NCBI GenBank assembly: GCA_020073585.1
Contig: JAIQEV010000014.1
Location: 22,914-86,913, forward strand
From: Terriglobia bacterium
Lineage (GTDB): Bacteria; Acidobacteriota; Terriglobia; Acidiferrales; UBA7541
Direction of reading: 5' to 3'
Length of the DNA: 64,000 nt
Shown here one piece after another: positions 19,697 to 27,345 of the stretch. The notes beneath the pieces were generated by a model that worked only from the letters and a program-made list of their open reading frames with translations, was not told the DNA's origin and made no database searches. Numbering within the stretch: the first letter of the stretch is position 1; each line of letters begins with the position of its first letter. The translations under genes were made by a program, and so were the position numbers.

Positions 19697-20425
19697 ATGA
19701 CATCCCCGTTGGTGGGCGAATTCCTGGGCACCATGATGCTGATACTGCTGGGCGACGGCGCGGTGGCCGGCGTGCTGCTGAAGCGCTCGAAAGGGGAAGG
19801 CGCGGGGTGGATGGTGATCACCACCGGATGGGCGCTGGCGGTCATGACCGGCGTTTTTACGGCCATCGCTTGCGGCAGCGCCGACGCCCACCTGAACCCC
19901 GCGGTGACCCTGGGCATGGCCGTACGCTCCGGCAATTTTGCGAAGTGCGCGCCGTATCTTGCGGCGCAGATGCTCGGCGCGCTGGCGGGCAGCGCCCTGG
20001 TGTGGCTGCACTATCTTCCGCACTGGAAGGAGACGCCGGATGCCGAACTGAAGCGGGCCTGCTTCTGCACCGTGCCGGCGATCCGCAGCTTCGCGGCGAA
20101 TCTAGGGAGCGAAATCATCGCCACGTTTGTCCTGGTATTCGTGGTGGGCGCTATCTTTTCGAAGGCCGTTGCCGGGACGGGACCCGCCGCGGGACTCGGG
20201 CCGTATCTGGTGGGCAGCCTGGTGTGGGGCATCGGACTCTCGCTCGGGGGAACGACGGGCTACGCCATCAATCCCGCGCGCGATTTCGGGCCGCGCCTGG
20301 CGCACGCGCTTCTGCCCATCGCCGGCAAGGGCGGCTCGGACTGGGGCTATGCGCCGGTGCCGGTGCTGGGCCCACTGGTGGGCGGAGCGCTGGCCGGCGC
20401 GCTGATGCGCTGGCTTGCGTTCTGA
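19697..20425 (+). CDS. glpF: Glycerol uptake facilitator (aquaglyceroporin)
   Basis: A 242-residue MIP-family channel with six membrane segments. Both half-helix motifs are intact: 'HLNPAVTLGMAV' and 'AINPARDFGPR'. The Asp after the second NPAR is the usual mark of glycerol-conducting members rather than water-only aquaporins. Start ATG at 19697 has a strong GAGGAGGAG ribosome-binding site. It passively admits glycerol across the inner membrane, which the upstream glycerol kinase traps by phosphorylation. The gene is followed after 62 bases by a convergent Rrf2 regulator with no evident terminator between. Confidence 0.94.
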   Translation: MTSPLVGEFLGTMMLILLGDGAVAGVLLKRSKGEGAGWMVITTGWALAVMTGVFTAIACGSADAHLNPAVTLGMAVRSGNFAKCAPYLAAQMLGALAGSALVWLHYLPHWKETPDAELKRACFCTVPAIRSFAANLGSEIIATFVLVFVVGAIFSKAVAGTGPAAGLGPYLVGSLVWGIGLSLGGTTGYAINPARDFGPRLAHALLPIAGKGGSDWGYAPVPVLGPLVGGALAGALMRWLAF

Positions 20426-20487
20426 ATACAAGTCGCGAGGGGGCTGGGCGGAGGAGGATGCGCCGCGAACGACAACGAGGTACAGGG

Positions 20488-20937
20488 TCAGGTTCGCGAG
20501 GTCTTCTTCAGGTCCCGCAGCAATTCCTTCTTGCGCTTCACGGTGCGCGCCATCACATCCAGGGTGGTGTCCTGGAGATACTGCAGAAAACCCGCGCGCA
20601 AATCCTTCCACTGGTCGTGCAGCGGGCAGGGGGAGTCGTCCGAACAGCGCTCGAGGCCCACGGCGCAATCCTGAAACTGATCGAGACCGTCGGTTGCGGC
20701 CACGACGTCACGCAGGGTGATGAGCTCCGCGCCGCGCGCTAGCTGGAAGCCGCCGCCGGGCCCGCGCCGCGACTTGAGCAGCCCCTTGCGCACCAGTTCC
20801 TGCAGAATCTTGCTCAGCACCGGGGCCGGGAGGTTTTCCGCCGCGGCAATCTCATCGGCCCGGGCCGTGCCGTCCTTGGCAGACGCCAGATTGGAGAGGG
20901 CGCGGATTGCATACTCGCACGGTTTTGAATAGATCAT
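20488..20937 (-). CDS. Rrf2-family Fe-S type transcriptional regulator (first of a divergent pair)
   Basis: A 149-residue Rrf2 protein. The winged helix begins 'MIYSKPCEYAIRALSNLA', has the recognition helix in 'LPAPVLSKILQELVRKGLL' and the wing 'KSRRGPGGGFQLAR'. The loop 'DCAVGLERCSDDSPCPLH' gives C-x6-C-x5-C, close to the three-cysteine cluster ligands of IscR and NsrR, so it probably binds a [2Fe-2S] or [4Fe-4S] cluster and senses NO, oxygen or iron status. The C-terminus is basic ('ARTVKRKKELLRDLKK'). It is divergently transcribed from a second Rrf2 gene across a 204-bp gap. The target is not known; the nearby cytochrome/CRTAC1 genes are the obvious candidates. Confidence 0.9.
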   Translation of the reverse strand: MIYSKPCEYAIRALSNLASAKDGTARADEIAAAENLPAPVLSKILQELVRKGLLKSRRGPGGGFQLARGAELITLRDVVAATDGLDQFQDCAVGLERCSDDSPCPLHDQWKDLRAGFLQYLQDTTLDVMARTVKRKKELLRDLKKTSRT

Positions 20938-21103
20938 GAGTGAGATCTCGCTGGGGATTATTGCCTACCCACCGCAGCGCGTCAATAAGCCTTTAACTGC
21001 GCTTCTGGTCATTACTTTGCAACTATCTTTGGAGTCGTCCCGGAAAACCAGAGCTTGCTGCAGGCCAGACGCAGATTTGGACTTGACATCCAGGCTATTT
21101 CGG

Positions 21104-21128
21104 AATACACACTCTATAATTCGTATTT
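21104..21128. promoter_or_regulatory. Possible promoter and operator between the two Rrf2 genes
   Basis: TATAAT at 21115-21120 looks like a -10 box for the plus-strand Rrf2 gene, whose ATG is 21 bases further on. It is embedded in an inverted repeat AATAC-N14-GTATT (21105-21109 and 21123-21127), a plausible autoregulatory site. TTGACA at 21083 is 26 bases away, too far for a normal -35, so the promoter may depend on an activator or the match may be fortuitous. Confidence 0.4.
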
Positions 21129-21141
21129 AAAGGCGTTTCGT

Positions 21142-21630
21142 ATGGTTTTCCAACACGCTTCGGAACTCGCGGTCCGGGCCACCCAGTTTCTCGCCAAACA
21201 GGCTCCCGGAAAACTGACCCCCGCGCATGAGATCGCCGCGAAGGTCGGGGTATCCGAAGCCTACCTGGCGAAGATCCTGCAACGCCTGACCAGCGCCGGA
21301 TTGGTGCGCTCCTTCCGCGGCCCCGGTAAGGGCATGGAGCTGGGCCGCGCGCCAGAGGCGATCACCCTTGCCGACCTGGTGCGCGCCGCGGAAGGTTCGG
21401 GGCTCTCGGACAAATGCATTTTTGGACTGGAAGAGTGCTCGCCCGGGCATCCCTGCCCCCTGCACAATGACTGGCTTCCCCTGCGCACGGCCATTTTCGA
21501 CCTCATGGAGAAGACGACCCTTGCAGACTTAGTTCGCGCCGCACCCGAATGGCCGGAGACAAAAGAGTCCCCGTTGCCCGGGATTGCGGCTGCTGCCGCA
21601 GCGCCCGACACCCAGAGAAAAAAGAAATAA
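21142..21630 (+). CDS. Rrf2-family Fe-S type transcriptional regulator (second of a divergent pair)
   Basis: A 162-residue Rrf2 regulator starting 'MVFQHASELAVRATQFLA'; the track ORF adds 29 upstream codons across the promoter. The helix-turn-helix 'HEIAAKVGVSEAYLAKILQRL' and wing 'RSFRGPGKGMELGR' are typical. The cysteine loop 'KCIFGLEECSPGHPCPLHNDW' has exactly the same C-x6-C-x5-C spacing and PCPLH ending as the divergent neighbour, so both probably bind the same cluster type. The tail is Ala/Lys-rich and probably disordered. It lies 136 bases upstream of the multiheme cytochrome gene on the same strand, which makes redox or NO control of that gene a reasonable hypothesis. Confidence 0.9.
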   Translation: MVFQHASELAVRATQFLAKQAPGKLTPAHEIAAKVGVSEAYLAKILQRLTSAGLVRSFRGPGKGMELGRAPEAITLADLVRAAEGSGLSDKCIFGLEECSPGHPCPLHNDWLPLRTAIFDLMEKTTLADLVRAAPEWPETKESPLPGIAAAAAAPDTQRKKK

Positions 21631-21766
21631 CCCTCCAGCATTGACGATTTCCGCTGGCCGTTCTTGCGATGCAGATCCTTTCCGATTGACTTCATCCACT
21701 AAAATTCAGAAAATCCCCTGTCTCTCGGTAACAAGGTAAAGAATCATCGCCTTCGAACGGGTCCAG

Positions 21767-24550
21767 ATGAAGCGGCAGACTCTTCTCACCGTGTGGCTGC
21801 TGGCCGCCAGCGGCCTCTATCTCTACGCCTTTCCGTCCGCCACCATCGCCTATTTCGGCGTCGTTCTGCTGCACACGGCCCTCGGCCTATTGCTCGCCGC
21901 CCTGCTCCTGCCGATCCTGGCGCGCCTCACGACCATCGAGAGTCTCGCCGCGCGCCTCGCTTGGATCCTCTTGGCCGCGGGCGCGGCCATCGGCGTCGCC
22001 TTCCTCTTTCTGGGTACCCCGCGTCGCCTGCATGCCTGGCTCATGGCGCACATTGTGCTGTCCGCCAGCGGTGCGCTGCTCCTTGTTGCCTCCCGGCTCG
22101 CTTCGCGCGGACAAGCCGCCGGTACCCGCCAATTCGCGCTGCGCGTGGCAACTTTGCTGGTACTCACGGCCGCCCTGGCCTACGGAGGCTGGTGGGCTCG
22201 CGAAGTTATGTGGCGCGGCTCCAGATCCAATCGCATCAGCAATCCCCCGATCGCTCCCGCGACCATGGACCAGGAGGGCGATGGCCCCCAGGGCCGCTTC
22301 TTCCCCAGCTCCGCGCAGACCCTCGACGGCGGCACCATCCCCGCGCAATATTTCATGCAGTCCGACGCCTGCCAGCGCTGCCACAAGGACGTCTACGATC
22401 AGTGGAACAGCTCCGCGCATCACTTTTCTTCCTTCAACAATCAGTGGTACCGCAAAGCCGTCGAGTACATGCAGGACGTCAACGGCGTAAAACCGTCGAA
22501 GTGGTGCGCCGGCTGCCATGATCCCGCCCTGCTCTTCAGCGGCGAGTTCGACACGCCCATCAAGCAGATCGTGGACCGCCCCGAATCCAAGGCCGGCCTG
22601 AGCTGCATGATGTGCCACAGCATCGTGCAGGTGAAAAGCACCATGGGCCAGGGCGACTTCGTGCTCGAATATCCCAAGCTGCACAAGCTGGCGGCCAGCG
22701 AAAATCCGCTGCTGCGCACGGTCCATGATTTCCTCGTGCGCCTCAATCCCGAACCCCACCGCCGCACCTTCCTCAAGCCCTTCATGCAGACCCAGACCCC
22801 GGAGTTCTGCGCGAGCTGCCACAAGGTGCATCTCGACGTCCCGGTGAACAATTACCGCTGGCTGCGCGGGTTCAACGAATACGACAACTGGCAGGCCAGC
22901 GGGGTTTCCGGGGAAGGCGCGCGCTCCTTCTACTATCCCGCTTCGCCCCTGAAGTGCCCCGATTGCCACATGCCCCTCGTGCCCTCCAAAGACGACGGCA
23001 ACATCAACGGCTTCGTCCACTCCCATCGCTTCCCCGGCGCGAACACCGCCCTGCCCTTCGCCAACCAGGACCAGACGCAGATCGAGCTCAGCCGCAAATT
23101 CCTGCAGAACGGCAACCTCTCCGTGGACATCTTCGCCCTCTCCCGCGGCGGTCCGCAGCAGGCGGGCGGCGAAGCGCCCGGCGCCGAACTGGCCACCACC
23201 TTCGCCGTCGGCGAGGAAGCCGAACAGCCCCGCCCCGCCGGACCCGCCGGAGAAGCCCGGGCACTCACCGCGCCGCTCGGCCGCGTGGACGCCGCCGTGC
23301 GCCGCGGCGACGACGTGCGCGTGGATGTGGTCGTGCGCACCAAGAAAGTCGGCCACTTCTTCCCCGGCGGCACCGTGGACGCCTTCGACGTGTGGCTCGA
23401 GTTGCAAGCCAGCGACGAAAAAGGCCAGACCCTTTTCTGGAGCGGCATGGCCGAGGATGGCGGCAAGGGCCCCGTCGAGCCCGGGGCTCATTTCTACCGC
23501 TCGCTGCAAATCGACGCGCACGGCAATCCCATCAACAAGCGGAATGCCTGGGCCACGCGTTCCGTCGTCTACGTCCGCCTCATCCCGCCCGGCGCCGCGG
23601 ACACCGTGCATTACCGGCTGCACATTCCGGAGAACGCCGGGGAAAAAATCACGCTGCACGCCAAGCTCAATTACCGCAAGTTCGCCTGGTGGAACACGCA
23701 GTTTGCCTACGCCGGGGTCCGCGACTCCGGCGACGCGCATCCCGGCGTGAGCAAGCATTACGACGACGGCAAGTGGGCGTTCACCGGCGACGCCTCGCAC
23801 GTCTCCGGAAACCTCCACCAGATCCCCGACCTCCCGATCATCGCCGTCGCCGAAGACACCAAGTCGCTCCGGGTCCTGCCGCGCTCCGTGCCGGCGCCTG
23901 CGCCGCAGGTTGCGCTCGCCAAGGACGACTGGGTGCGCTGGAACGACTACGGCATCGGGCTCTTTCTGCAGGGGGATCTGCGCGGCGCGGAATCCGCGTT
24001 CGCAACACTCACCCAACTGGACCCGCAGAATGCCGACGGCTGGGTGAACATGGGCCGCGTGCGTGTGCAGGAAGGCGCGATCCCCGGCGCGCGCGCCGCG
24101 CTCGAAAAAGCGCTGGCCCTGCGGCCCGATTTGGCCCGCGCCAACTACTTCTACGCCCGGGTGCTCAAGAGCGAGAGCCGCTTCGACGAGGCCGCCGCGC
24201 GCCTGCGCTCGGTGCTCGCGCAATACCCGCGCGACCGCGTGGTCCGCGACGAACTCGGACGCATCCTCTTCGTGCAGAAGCGCTACGCCGGAGCCGTCCG
24301 GGAGTTCCTGCAGGTTCTGGAAATCGATCCCGAAGATTTGCAAGCCAATTACAACCTGATGCTCTGCTACAACGGCCTCGGCGACGAACAGCGCGCCAAC
24401 GAGTACAAGGCGCGCTATCTGCGCTTCAAGGCCGACGAATCCGCACAAACCATCACCGGCCCCTACCGTCAGGCGCATCCCGAGGACAACAACGAGCGCC
24501 AGGCGGTCCACGAACACGTTTCCGTGGCGCTGGGCCCCGGCCGCCAATGA
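21767..24550 (+). CDS. Membrane-anchored five-heme cytochrome c with C-terminal TPR repeats
   Basis: A 927-residue protein. Residues 1-150 contain about four hydrophobic helices. The periplasmic part carries five CxxCH heme-attachment motifs: 'CQRCH', 'CAGCH', 'CMMCH', 'CASCH' and 'CPDCH', arranged as in cytochrome c554-type multiheme proteins. The middle is a beta-rich region ('FFPGGTVDAFDVWLELQA'), and residues about 720-890 are TPR repeats ('WVNMGRVRVQEGAIPGARAALEKALALRPD'). The start at 21767 has AGATGA context and only a weak ribosome-binding site. It overlaps the next ORF at ATGA, implying translational coupling with the CRTAC1-like protein. A role in periplasmic electron transfer is expected; donors and acceptors are unknown. 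Confidence 0.88.
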   Translation: MKRQTLLTVWLLAASGLYLYAFPSATIAYFGVVLLHTALGLLLAALLLPILARLTTIESLAARLAWILLAAGAAIGVAFLFLGTPRRLHAWLMAHIVLSASGALLLVASRLASRGQAAGTRQFALRVATLLVLTAALAYGGWWAREVMWRGSRSNRISNPPIAPATMDQEGDGPQGRFFPSSAQTLDGGTIPAQYFMQSDACQRCHKDVYDQWNSSAHHFSSFNNQWYRKAVEYMQDVNGVKPSKWCAGCHDPALLFSGEFDTPIKQIVDRPESKAGLSCMMCHSIVQVKSTMGQGDFVLEYPKLHKLAASENPLLRTVHDFLVRLNPEPHRRTFLKPFMQTQTPEFCASCHKVHLDVPVNNYRWLRGFNEYDNWQASGVSGEGARSFYYPASPLKCPDCHMPLVPSKDDGNINGFVHSHRFPGANTALPFANQDQTQIELSRKFLQNGNLSVDIFALSRGGPQQAGGEAPGAELATTFAVGEEAEQPRPAGPAGEARALTAPLGRVDAAVRRGDDVRVDVVVRTKKVGHFFPGGTVDAFDVWLELQASDEKGQTLFWSGMAEDGGKGPVEPGAHFYRSLQIDAHGNPINKRNAWATRSVVYVRLIPPGAADTVHYRLHIPENAGEKITLHAKLNYRKFAWWNTQFAYAGVRDSGDAHPGVSKHYDDGKWAFTGDASHVSGNLHQIPDLPIIAVAEDTKSLRVLPRSVPAPAPQVALAKDDWVRWNDYGIGLFLQGDLRGAESAFATLTQLDPQNADGWVNMGRVRVQEGAIPGARAALEKALALRPDLARANYFYARVLKSESRFDEAAARLRSVLAQYPRDRVVRDELGRILFVQKRYAGAVREFLQVLEIDPEDLQANYNLMLCYNGLGDEQRANEYKARYLRFKADESAQTITGPYRQAHPEDNNERQAVHEHVSVALGPGRQ

Positions 24551-24561
24551 GAGGATCTCGC

Positions 24562-26259
24562 GTGAAACCGTTCCTCGCAGCGGTCGCCGTCTGCACCCTC
24601 GCTGCGTTTCTGCTCCTGCAGGCCGGGCAGGGCGCCGCCGCCCTGTCCTCCCCGGTGAGCTTTCGCGACATCACCCAGCAGGCCGGCATCCGCTTCGTCC
24701 ACAACACCGGCGGCTTCGGAAAAAGATTCCTGCCCGAAACGCTGGGCCCCGGCGTGGCGTTCCTGGACTACGACAACGACGGCTGGCCCGACATTTTCCT
24801 GGCCAACGGCATGGACTGGCCCGGGCATATCCGCCAGCACTCCACCCCGCGCCTGTACCACAACAATCACGACGGCACTTTCACCGACGTCACCCACAAG
24901 GCCGGCCTGGACATCGAGATGTACGGCATGGGAGTCGCCGTCGGCGATTTTGACAACGACGGCTTCGACGATCTGTTCCTCACCGCCTTCGGCCAGAGCC
25001 GGCTCTTCCACAACAACGGCAACGGCACGTTCAGCGATGTCACCCAGAAGGCCGGGCTCGGCGGCCTCAAGGAGTTCAGCACCAGCGCCGCCTGGGTCGA
25101 TTACGACAAGGACGGGCACCTCGATCTGGTCGTCGGCAATTACGTGCAATGGTCCCCGGAGACCGACCTGTACTGCACGCTCACCGGAAAGGCGAAGTCC
25201 TACTGCACGCCGGAATCCTACAAAGGAAGTTCCGTGCGCCTCTGGCACAATCGCGGCAACGGCACCTTCGAAGACGCCACGCAGAAGGCCGGGCTCTCCG
25301 ACCCCACCTCGAAAACCCTCGGCGTCACCGTGCTCGACTACGATAACGACGGCTGGCCCGATCTCCTCTTCGCCAACGACACCCAGCCCAACAAGCTGTA
25401 CCGCAACAACGGCAATGGCACCTTCACCGAAAAGGGCATCATCGCCGGCATCGCCTTCAGCGAAGACGGCGTGGCCCGCGCGGGCATGGGCACCGACGCC
25501 GCCGACTACGACCGCTCCGGGCATTCCAGCATCCTCATCAGCAATTTCTCGAATCAGATGCTGGCCCTCTATCACAACGAGGGCAACGGGCTCTTCGTCG
25601 ACGTCGCTCCGGCCTCGGAGATCGGCCGCGCTTCGCTCCTCTCCCTGGGCTTCGCCTGTTTCTTTTTCGATTACGATCTCGACGGCTGGCCGGATATTTT
25701 CGTGGCCAACGGCCACCTGGACCCGGACATCCAGCGCGTCCAGGCGGAGGTCAGCTACGCGCAGCCGCCGCACCTTTTCCGCAATCTCGGCAACGGGCAA
25801 TTTCAGGAAGCGACGCGCACCATGGGCGCCGCCTTCAACCGGCCTCGCGTGGCCCGCGGCGCCGCCTACGCCGACATCAACAATGACGGCCGGCTGGACC
25901 TGCTGGTCACCAGCAACGGCGGCTCTCCCGCGCTGTTCCTCAACCAAGGCGGCGGCAACAACAGCCTGCGCGTGAAGCTCACGGGCGTAAAATCCAACCG
26001 CGACGGGATCGGCGCCGTCGTCCGGCTCACCTCCGGCGGCGCGGTGCAGTCGCAGATGCTGCGCAGCGGCTCCAGTTATCTTTCCGCGAGCGAACTGGTC
26101 CTCACCTTTGGTCTTGGCACGCTGCCCCGGGCGGACAGTCTCGAAATCCGCTGGCCCAGCGGGCAGACCGACAGACTCAGCAACATCGCCGCGGGACAGA
26201 CCATCACCGTCAGCGAAGGAAAAGGGATCACCGCGTCGCGGGCCTACGCCAGGAGATAG
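24562..26259 (+). CDS. Secreted CRTAC1-like protein (FG-GAP/VCBS repeats, ASPIC/UnbV tail)
   Basis: A 565-residue exported propeller protein. The GTG at 24562 is chosen because GAGAGGA lies just upstream and the product opens with a clean signal peptide ('MKPFLAAVAVCTLAAFLLL' after start conversion); an ATG at 24547 overlapping the previous stop codon is the alternative. At least six FG-GAP repeats carry the calcium-binding pattern DxDNDGWPD ('FLDYDNDGWPDIFLANG', 'GDFDNDGFDDLFLTAFG'). The C-terminus is an ASPIC/UnbV domain ('KSNRDGIGAVVRLTSGG', 'SGSSYLSASELVLTFGLG', 'LEIRWPSGQ'). Coupling to the multiheme cytochrome suggests the two act together in the periplasm or at the surface. Confidence 0.88.
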   Translation: MKPFLAAVAVCTLAAFLLLQAGQGAAALSSPVSFRDITQQAGIRFVHNTGGFGKRFLPETLGPGVAFLDYDNDGWPDIFLANGMDWPGHIRQHSTPRLYHNNHDGTFTDVTHKAGLDIEMYGMGVAVGDFDNDGFDDLFLTAFGQSRLFHNNGNGTFSDVTQKAGLGGLKEFSTSAAWVDYDKDGHLDLVVGNYVQWSPETDLYCTLTGKAKSYCTPESYKGSSVRLWHNRGNGTFEDATQKAGLSDPTSKTLGVTVLDYDNDGWPDLLFANDTQPNKLYRNNGNGTFTEKGIIAGIAFSEDGVARAGMGTDAADYDRSGHSSILISNFSNQMLALYHNEGNGLFVDVAPASEIGRASLLSLGFACFFFDYDLDGWPDIFVANGHLDPDIQRVQAEVSYAQPPHLFRNLGNGQFQEATRTMGAAFNRPRVARGAAYADINNDGRLDLLVTSNGGSPALFLNQGGGNNSLRVKLTGVKSNRDGIGAVVRLTSGGAVQSQMLRSGSSYLSASELVLTFGLGTLPRADSLEIRWPSGQTDRLSNIAAGQTITVSEGKGITASRAYARR

Positions 26260-26369
26260 CCAGGCGCGCGGCGGTCCGCTGCGGAAGCAACAGACGCGTC
26301 GCGCGCGGCAATCTCGTCTAGAATGGGGGCGGTTCCGGCGCGAACCGGCCGCATTCCAACTCCCTGGGG

Positions 26370-27311
26370 ATGGAGAACCTCATGAGCCTCATGCGTTCAC
26401 TGCTGCTGGCGGCTTCGCAAAATGCGCGGCTCCGCGAGCGCGCCTCGCGCTACCGCTTCGTGCGCCGCAGCGTCTCCCGCTTCATGCCCGGCGAAACCCT
26501 GGAGGACGCTCTGCGCGCCGCGCAGGCCCTGAGCGTGCGCAAGATCGGCGCGGTCTTCACGCACCTCGGCGAAAACATCAACGACGCGGGCGAAGCCAAG
26601 CAAGTCACCGAACACTACCTGGGCGCGCTCGAGCGCATCCACGGGCAAAACCTCCGCGCGGAGATCTCCGTCAAGCTCACGCAGCTCGGCCTGGACCTTT
26701 CTCCCGACCTCTGCTTCGCCAATTTGCAGGAGATTATCGCCCGCGAGAAAAAAGACTGCATCGTGTGGATCGACATGGAAGCCAGCAACTACGTGGACGT
26801 GACGCTGGATCTCTACCGCCGCGCCCTCGCGGTTTTCCCCAACGTGGGCATCTGCCTGCAAGCCTATCTCTACCGCACCAAAGACGACCTCGCGAAACTT
26901 CTGCCCCTGCGCCCGTCCATTCGCCTGGTCAAAGGCGCGTACAGCGAGCCGCCGGAGACCGCCTTTCCGCGCAAAGGCGACGTTGACGAAAACTATTTCG
27001 CCCTGGCCCAGGAGATGCTGCGCGCGCAGGCCGCCGGGCAATGCCCCCGCGCCGCCTTCGGCACGCACGACGTCGCGCTCATCCGCCGCATCGCCGCGTT
27101 TGCCGCGCAGGAAAGCTTCCCCAAGGAGGCCCTCGAAGTCCAGATGCTCTTCGGCATCCAGCGCGCCGAGCAGGAGCGTCTGGCCAGCGAAGGCTACCGT
27201 TCCATCGTGCTCGTCGCTTACGGCACCTATTGGTACGCCTGGTTTATGCGCCGCCTGGCCGAGCGCCCCGCCAACCTGTGGTTTTTGATCCGCAACGTCT
27301 TTGCAAGCTGA
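26370..27311 (+). CDS. putA/prodh: Proline dehydrogenase
   Basis: A 313-residue monofunctional PRODH, an FAD enzyme that oxidises L-proline to delta-1-pyrroline-5-carboxylate and feeds electrons to quinone. The single-domain beta/alpha barrel shows the family words 'IRLVKGAYSEP', 'AAFGTHDVALI', 'LEVQMLFGI' and the substrate-binding helix 'YGTYWYAWFMRRLAERPAN', matching the YxxxRRxxE region with both Arg and Glu present. The N-terminal DNA-binding and P5C dehydrogenase domains of long PutA are absent, so P5C dehydrogenase must be encoded elsewhere. It stands alone, 110 bases after the CRTAC1-like gene, and may be separately transcribed. The first ATG (26370) and a second one at 26382 are both possible starts. 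Confidence 0.92.
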   Translation: MENLMSLMRSLLLAASQNARLRERASRYRFVRRSVSRFMPGETLEDALRAAQALSVRKIGAVFTHLGENINDAGEAKQVTEHYLGALERIHGQNLRAEISVKLTQLGLDLSPDLCFANLQEIIAREKKDCIVWIDMEASNYVDVTLDLYRRALAVFPNVGICLQAYLYRTKDDLAKLLPLRPSIRLVKGAYSEPPETAFPRKGDVDENYFALAQEMLRAQAAGQCPRAAFGTHDVALIRRIAAFAAQESFPKEALEVQMLFGIQRAEQERLASEGYRSIVLVAYGTYWYAWFMRRLAERPANLWFLIRNVFAS

Positions 27312-27345
27312 GCGCTTTCGAGGGCGCAAGTTTTCCGCCGCGCCG

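Noticed and set aside
21887-24547. 886-residue minus-strand ORF
   Set aside because: Antisense shadow of the cytochrome gene, whose CxxCH motifs and TPR repeats are clear on the plus strand.
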